Shown: piece by piece, positions 61,695 through 64,000 of the stretch
How positions within the stretch are numbered: position 1 is the stretch's first letter
Layout: each line of letters opens with the position of its first letter
NCBI GenBank assembly: GCA_958430865.1
Contig: CAUDNR010004136.1
Location: 1 to 64,000 of the forward strand
Length of the DNA stretch: 64,000 nucleotides
Direction: 5' to 3'
Origin: Entrophospora sp. SA101
Taxonomy: Eukaryota; Glomeromycota; Glomeromycetes; Entrophosporales; Entrophosporaceae
Position numbers and translations under genes: made by a program
The notes under the pieces: model-generated
Told to the model about the DNA's origin: nothing
Seen by the model: only the letters and a program-made list of their open reading frames with translations
Databases searched by the model: none

Positions 61695-61846
61695 AATATA
61701 TTTATTGTAAAATACAGAGCAAATTTTATTTATACACAGGTTTTTTCTAGAAAATAATAAATAAATATTTTAGCAAAATAAAAAATACAAAATAATATTT
61801 ACAAATAAGAATATTTATTATTATGTTTCAATATTGATTATAAAAG

Positions 61847-62555
61847 TCAAATTGTATTCATATTATTAAATTTATTCAATATTTCATTTAATTGTATATC
61901 TTGTTTTTCTGCCTCCTCCTCCTCTACCTCCTCTTTTGCTCTTTCTTCTTTGATTTTAAATATTGGGAGAAAATTAAATTGAAGTCAATTAATTAATTTA
62001 TTGATCAAATGAATTAAAGAAAGGGAGAGAACTTACCATATTTTAAAGTTGAATTGTCAGGATTAATAGATGAAGATATTGATAAGTTACTACTGTTGCT
62101 AATTATATTATTATTATTATTACCACCAATATTATTATCACTACTATTAATATTAGCATTAATATATTCATTATATTTTCTTATTTGTTCTTGATGTTGA
62201 AAATTAAAAAAATATCCATTTTCTCTACAATTATTATTGTTGCTATATTTATCATAGTAAGAATTTTCATTATTTAATGCTAAGGGTGTTATTGGTGTCA
62301 TTGAACAAGATATTGGGCGAAGAAGTGGGCTTGGTCCTGGACTTGGAGTTGAGCTGGTACTTCTTGGAGGTGTTAAAGAATTTAAACCTGTCAGCTCATA
62401 ATTAATAAGGCTATTAGCATTGTGAATAGTAGTAGTAGTAGTAGTAGGAATAGAAGTGTTGTTGGCAGTGAAATTTATTTGAAGTGGATCAATAATGAGA
62501 TGAAGTGAAGTGTTGATGTGATGCTGTGATTGTGATTGTGAATGAGAAGAAGGTA

Positions 62556-62609
<54 letters not shown>

Positions 62610-62673
62610 AATTGAAGTTGTTCAATGTTAAATTTTCTGCTGTTGCTGCTGATTCTTGAACTGTGAAACTCAT
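61847..62673 (-). CDS. Asn/Ser-rich low-complexity protein (right copy)
   Basis: Exons 62037-62673 and 61847-61947; 245 residues. The trinucleotide run encoding poly-Asn has the same length as in the left copy, which argues for a very recent duplication or an assembly duplicate, since such runs mutate fast. Confidence 0.7.
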
Positions 62674-64000
62674 TATAATAAATATTCTGAATTTGAAAAA
62701 AGGAATAACGGCGGCGATAATAATAATAAATGCTACTGCTAGCTGTGCGACCACTCAAAAAATGGAATGATGTCTAATCTGAAATCTTGTGGTGCATGCA
62801 ATTTTTAATCCAATACATTGGATTTATGGTAAATTCCAAATATTAAAATAACATAGTCAATGAAAGTTTGATAGTTCAAACATCATTTGTTGACTCCATA
62901 TTCGTTTCTTTAGCTTCTGACATCATTTATCGATTTGTTGTTTCATACAAAATATATAGAAATTTCGATGTGTAACCAATCAGGTTTAAAAAAATTTATA
63001 ATTAAGTCATTATAGTTTTCTAATGAATTCTGTTCATGCTGATAGAGGCTCTCTATGTAAAGCTATAGTTATTCAAAAGCAGCATTACTTTCACTTCAAA
63101 TTTATATTTACGCAAATAAGAAGAGTATGGGCAGGAGAGGAGATCATCAGTTGTAATAACCAAAAAGAGATAATTAATCTTCAATTGCGGCGATTTGGTT
63201 GATAAACTTCAAGATATAATTTTTTCTAGATGAAGGAATAAATTTGTGCAGAATTTTCTGAACAAAAATATACATGTGTGAATAATAATTCTATATATAT
63301 ATTTGTAATTGATTAAATGCCCATGTACACTTAAACCATTAAGCATGATATACTTTCCTTTTAACAAATTAGATTGTAATCTAATTTGTGTTGGGCAAGG
63401 AGCCCTTGGATTGCATTACCTTGATATTACCAAGTTGATGGAGTGTTCTTGATGGATCCATATTGAGATTGATTGTTCAGTTTTTTGATGAAATATTTGT
63501 GTTTTGTTGTTGTTTTTATTATTATTTATTATATCATTATTTTTAATGTTGTTGTTATTGACATTATTATTGTTGTTGCTGATATTTTTTTTTATTTGGT
63601 TTTTTTTTCTTTTTAATTTTTTAATTTATTTATTGGTTATATTGTTTATTTTCCCCATTTCAATTAGTATTGTTTTCCATGTGTCTCTAATGAATATTGA
63701 GATGAAGATGTATGTTATTGAATTTGTTGTAAAGTGTGTTGAGGCAATAGAAAGTTTCCCATTTGGGCAATTAACATTGTCATTCATTATTAGTAATTTT
63801 TTATTTGATGGTATTGCCAATACTATGTGAAATATGTTCAATAGTCCAACTTTTTTTCTGTGTTTATAATTTCAGTACTAAAAATAATTGTATCTGTGAT
63901 GTTTTTGATTAACCAGCCTGTTGCATTTGGGAAATTATGTTTTTTTCAACTTCCATCATACTTGGAAAAGATGGTAAAATTTAGGGTCAACATTATTTAA
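62674..64000. other. Gene-free region to window end (right copy)
   Basis: Duplicate of 10537-11863. No gene; the sequence runs off the window. Confidence 0.5.

Larger units (their letters stand above)
52138..64000. repeat. Large direct duplication, right copy
   Basis: Right copy of the 11.86 kb visible overlap. It differs from the left copy only at 53297-53448 inside the BTB-TLDc gene, at 12 sites, and at each site it has the base of the inverted paralog at 48.4-48.8 kb. It is cut by the window end, so its full length is unknown. Confidence 0.95.

Overview
This window is AT-rich nuclear DNA from a fungus. The genes carry many short introns with GTAAGT-type donors. The proteins are full of Asn/Ser runs, transposon debris is heavy, and BTB-BACK-TLDc genes are multiplied. 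This fits an arbuscular mycorrhizal fungus (Glomeromycotina, Rhizophagus-like). That is inference from gene content and base composition; no rRNA or mitochondrial marker is present. A run of ten Ns at 25389-25398 shows the sequence is a scaffold.

The dominant large-scale feature is a direct duplication. Bases 1-11863 recur at 52138-64000 with a constant offset of 52137 and no boundary inside the window. Each copy carries a BTB-BACK-TLDc gene, an O-methyltransferase, a PAK-type kinase with two CRIB motifs, DPH3 and an Asn-rich protein. The only differences I found are 12 substitutions in about 150 bp of the TLDc exon. At all 12 the right copy matches a third, inverted paralog at 47.5-49.0 kb, which looks like gene conversion (or a short-read assembly artefact of the same shape).

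From 12 to 28 kb lies a repeat and transposon zone: a broken coiled-coil/zinc gene, a transposon-associated ORF, a TTTCGTC minisatellite, a foldback-like structure (two inverted minisatellite arrays around a GC-richer core), a frameshifted MULE transposase with a FLYWCH domain, a small multi-pass membrane protein gene, a hAT fragment at the gap, and another minisatellite.

From 26.6 to 35.4 kb the same repeat family appears twice in opposite orientation. The two copies bracket an intact 15-exon VPS1 dynamin gene and a broken Cdc20/Cdh1-like WD40 fragment.

From 35.5 to 49 kb is a gene-rich housekeeping block: an alpha-SNAP-like gene with an unusual membrane-segment N terminus, an F-box gene cut by an in-frame TGA, a BTB-TLDc pseudogene, a CSL (CBF1/Su(H)/LAG-1) transcription factor, the geranylgeranyltransferase-I beta subunit, and the third BTB-TLDc gene. 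VPS1 and alpha-SNAP both act in endomembrane traffic. The PAK-like kinase (Cdc42/Rac effector) and GGTase-I (which prenylates Rho/Rac/Cdc42) fall in the same signalling system. I see no sign that these genes form a cluster by function. From 49.25 to 52.1 kb there is a 16-bp minisatellite, a small hAT-type MITE with a perfect 8-bp target duplication, and otherwise gene-free DNA leading into the second copy of the duplication.
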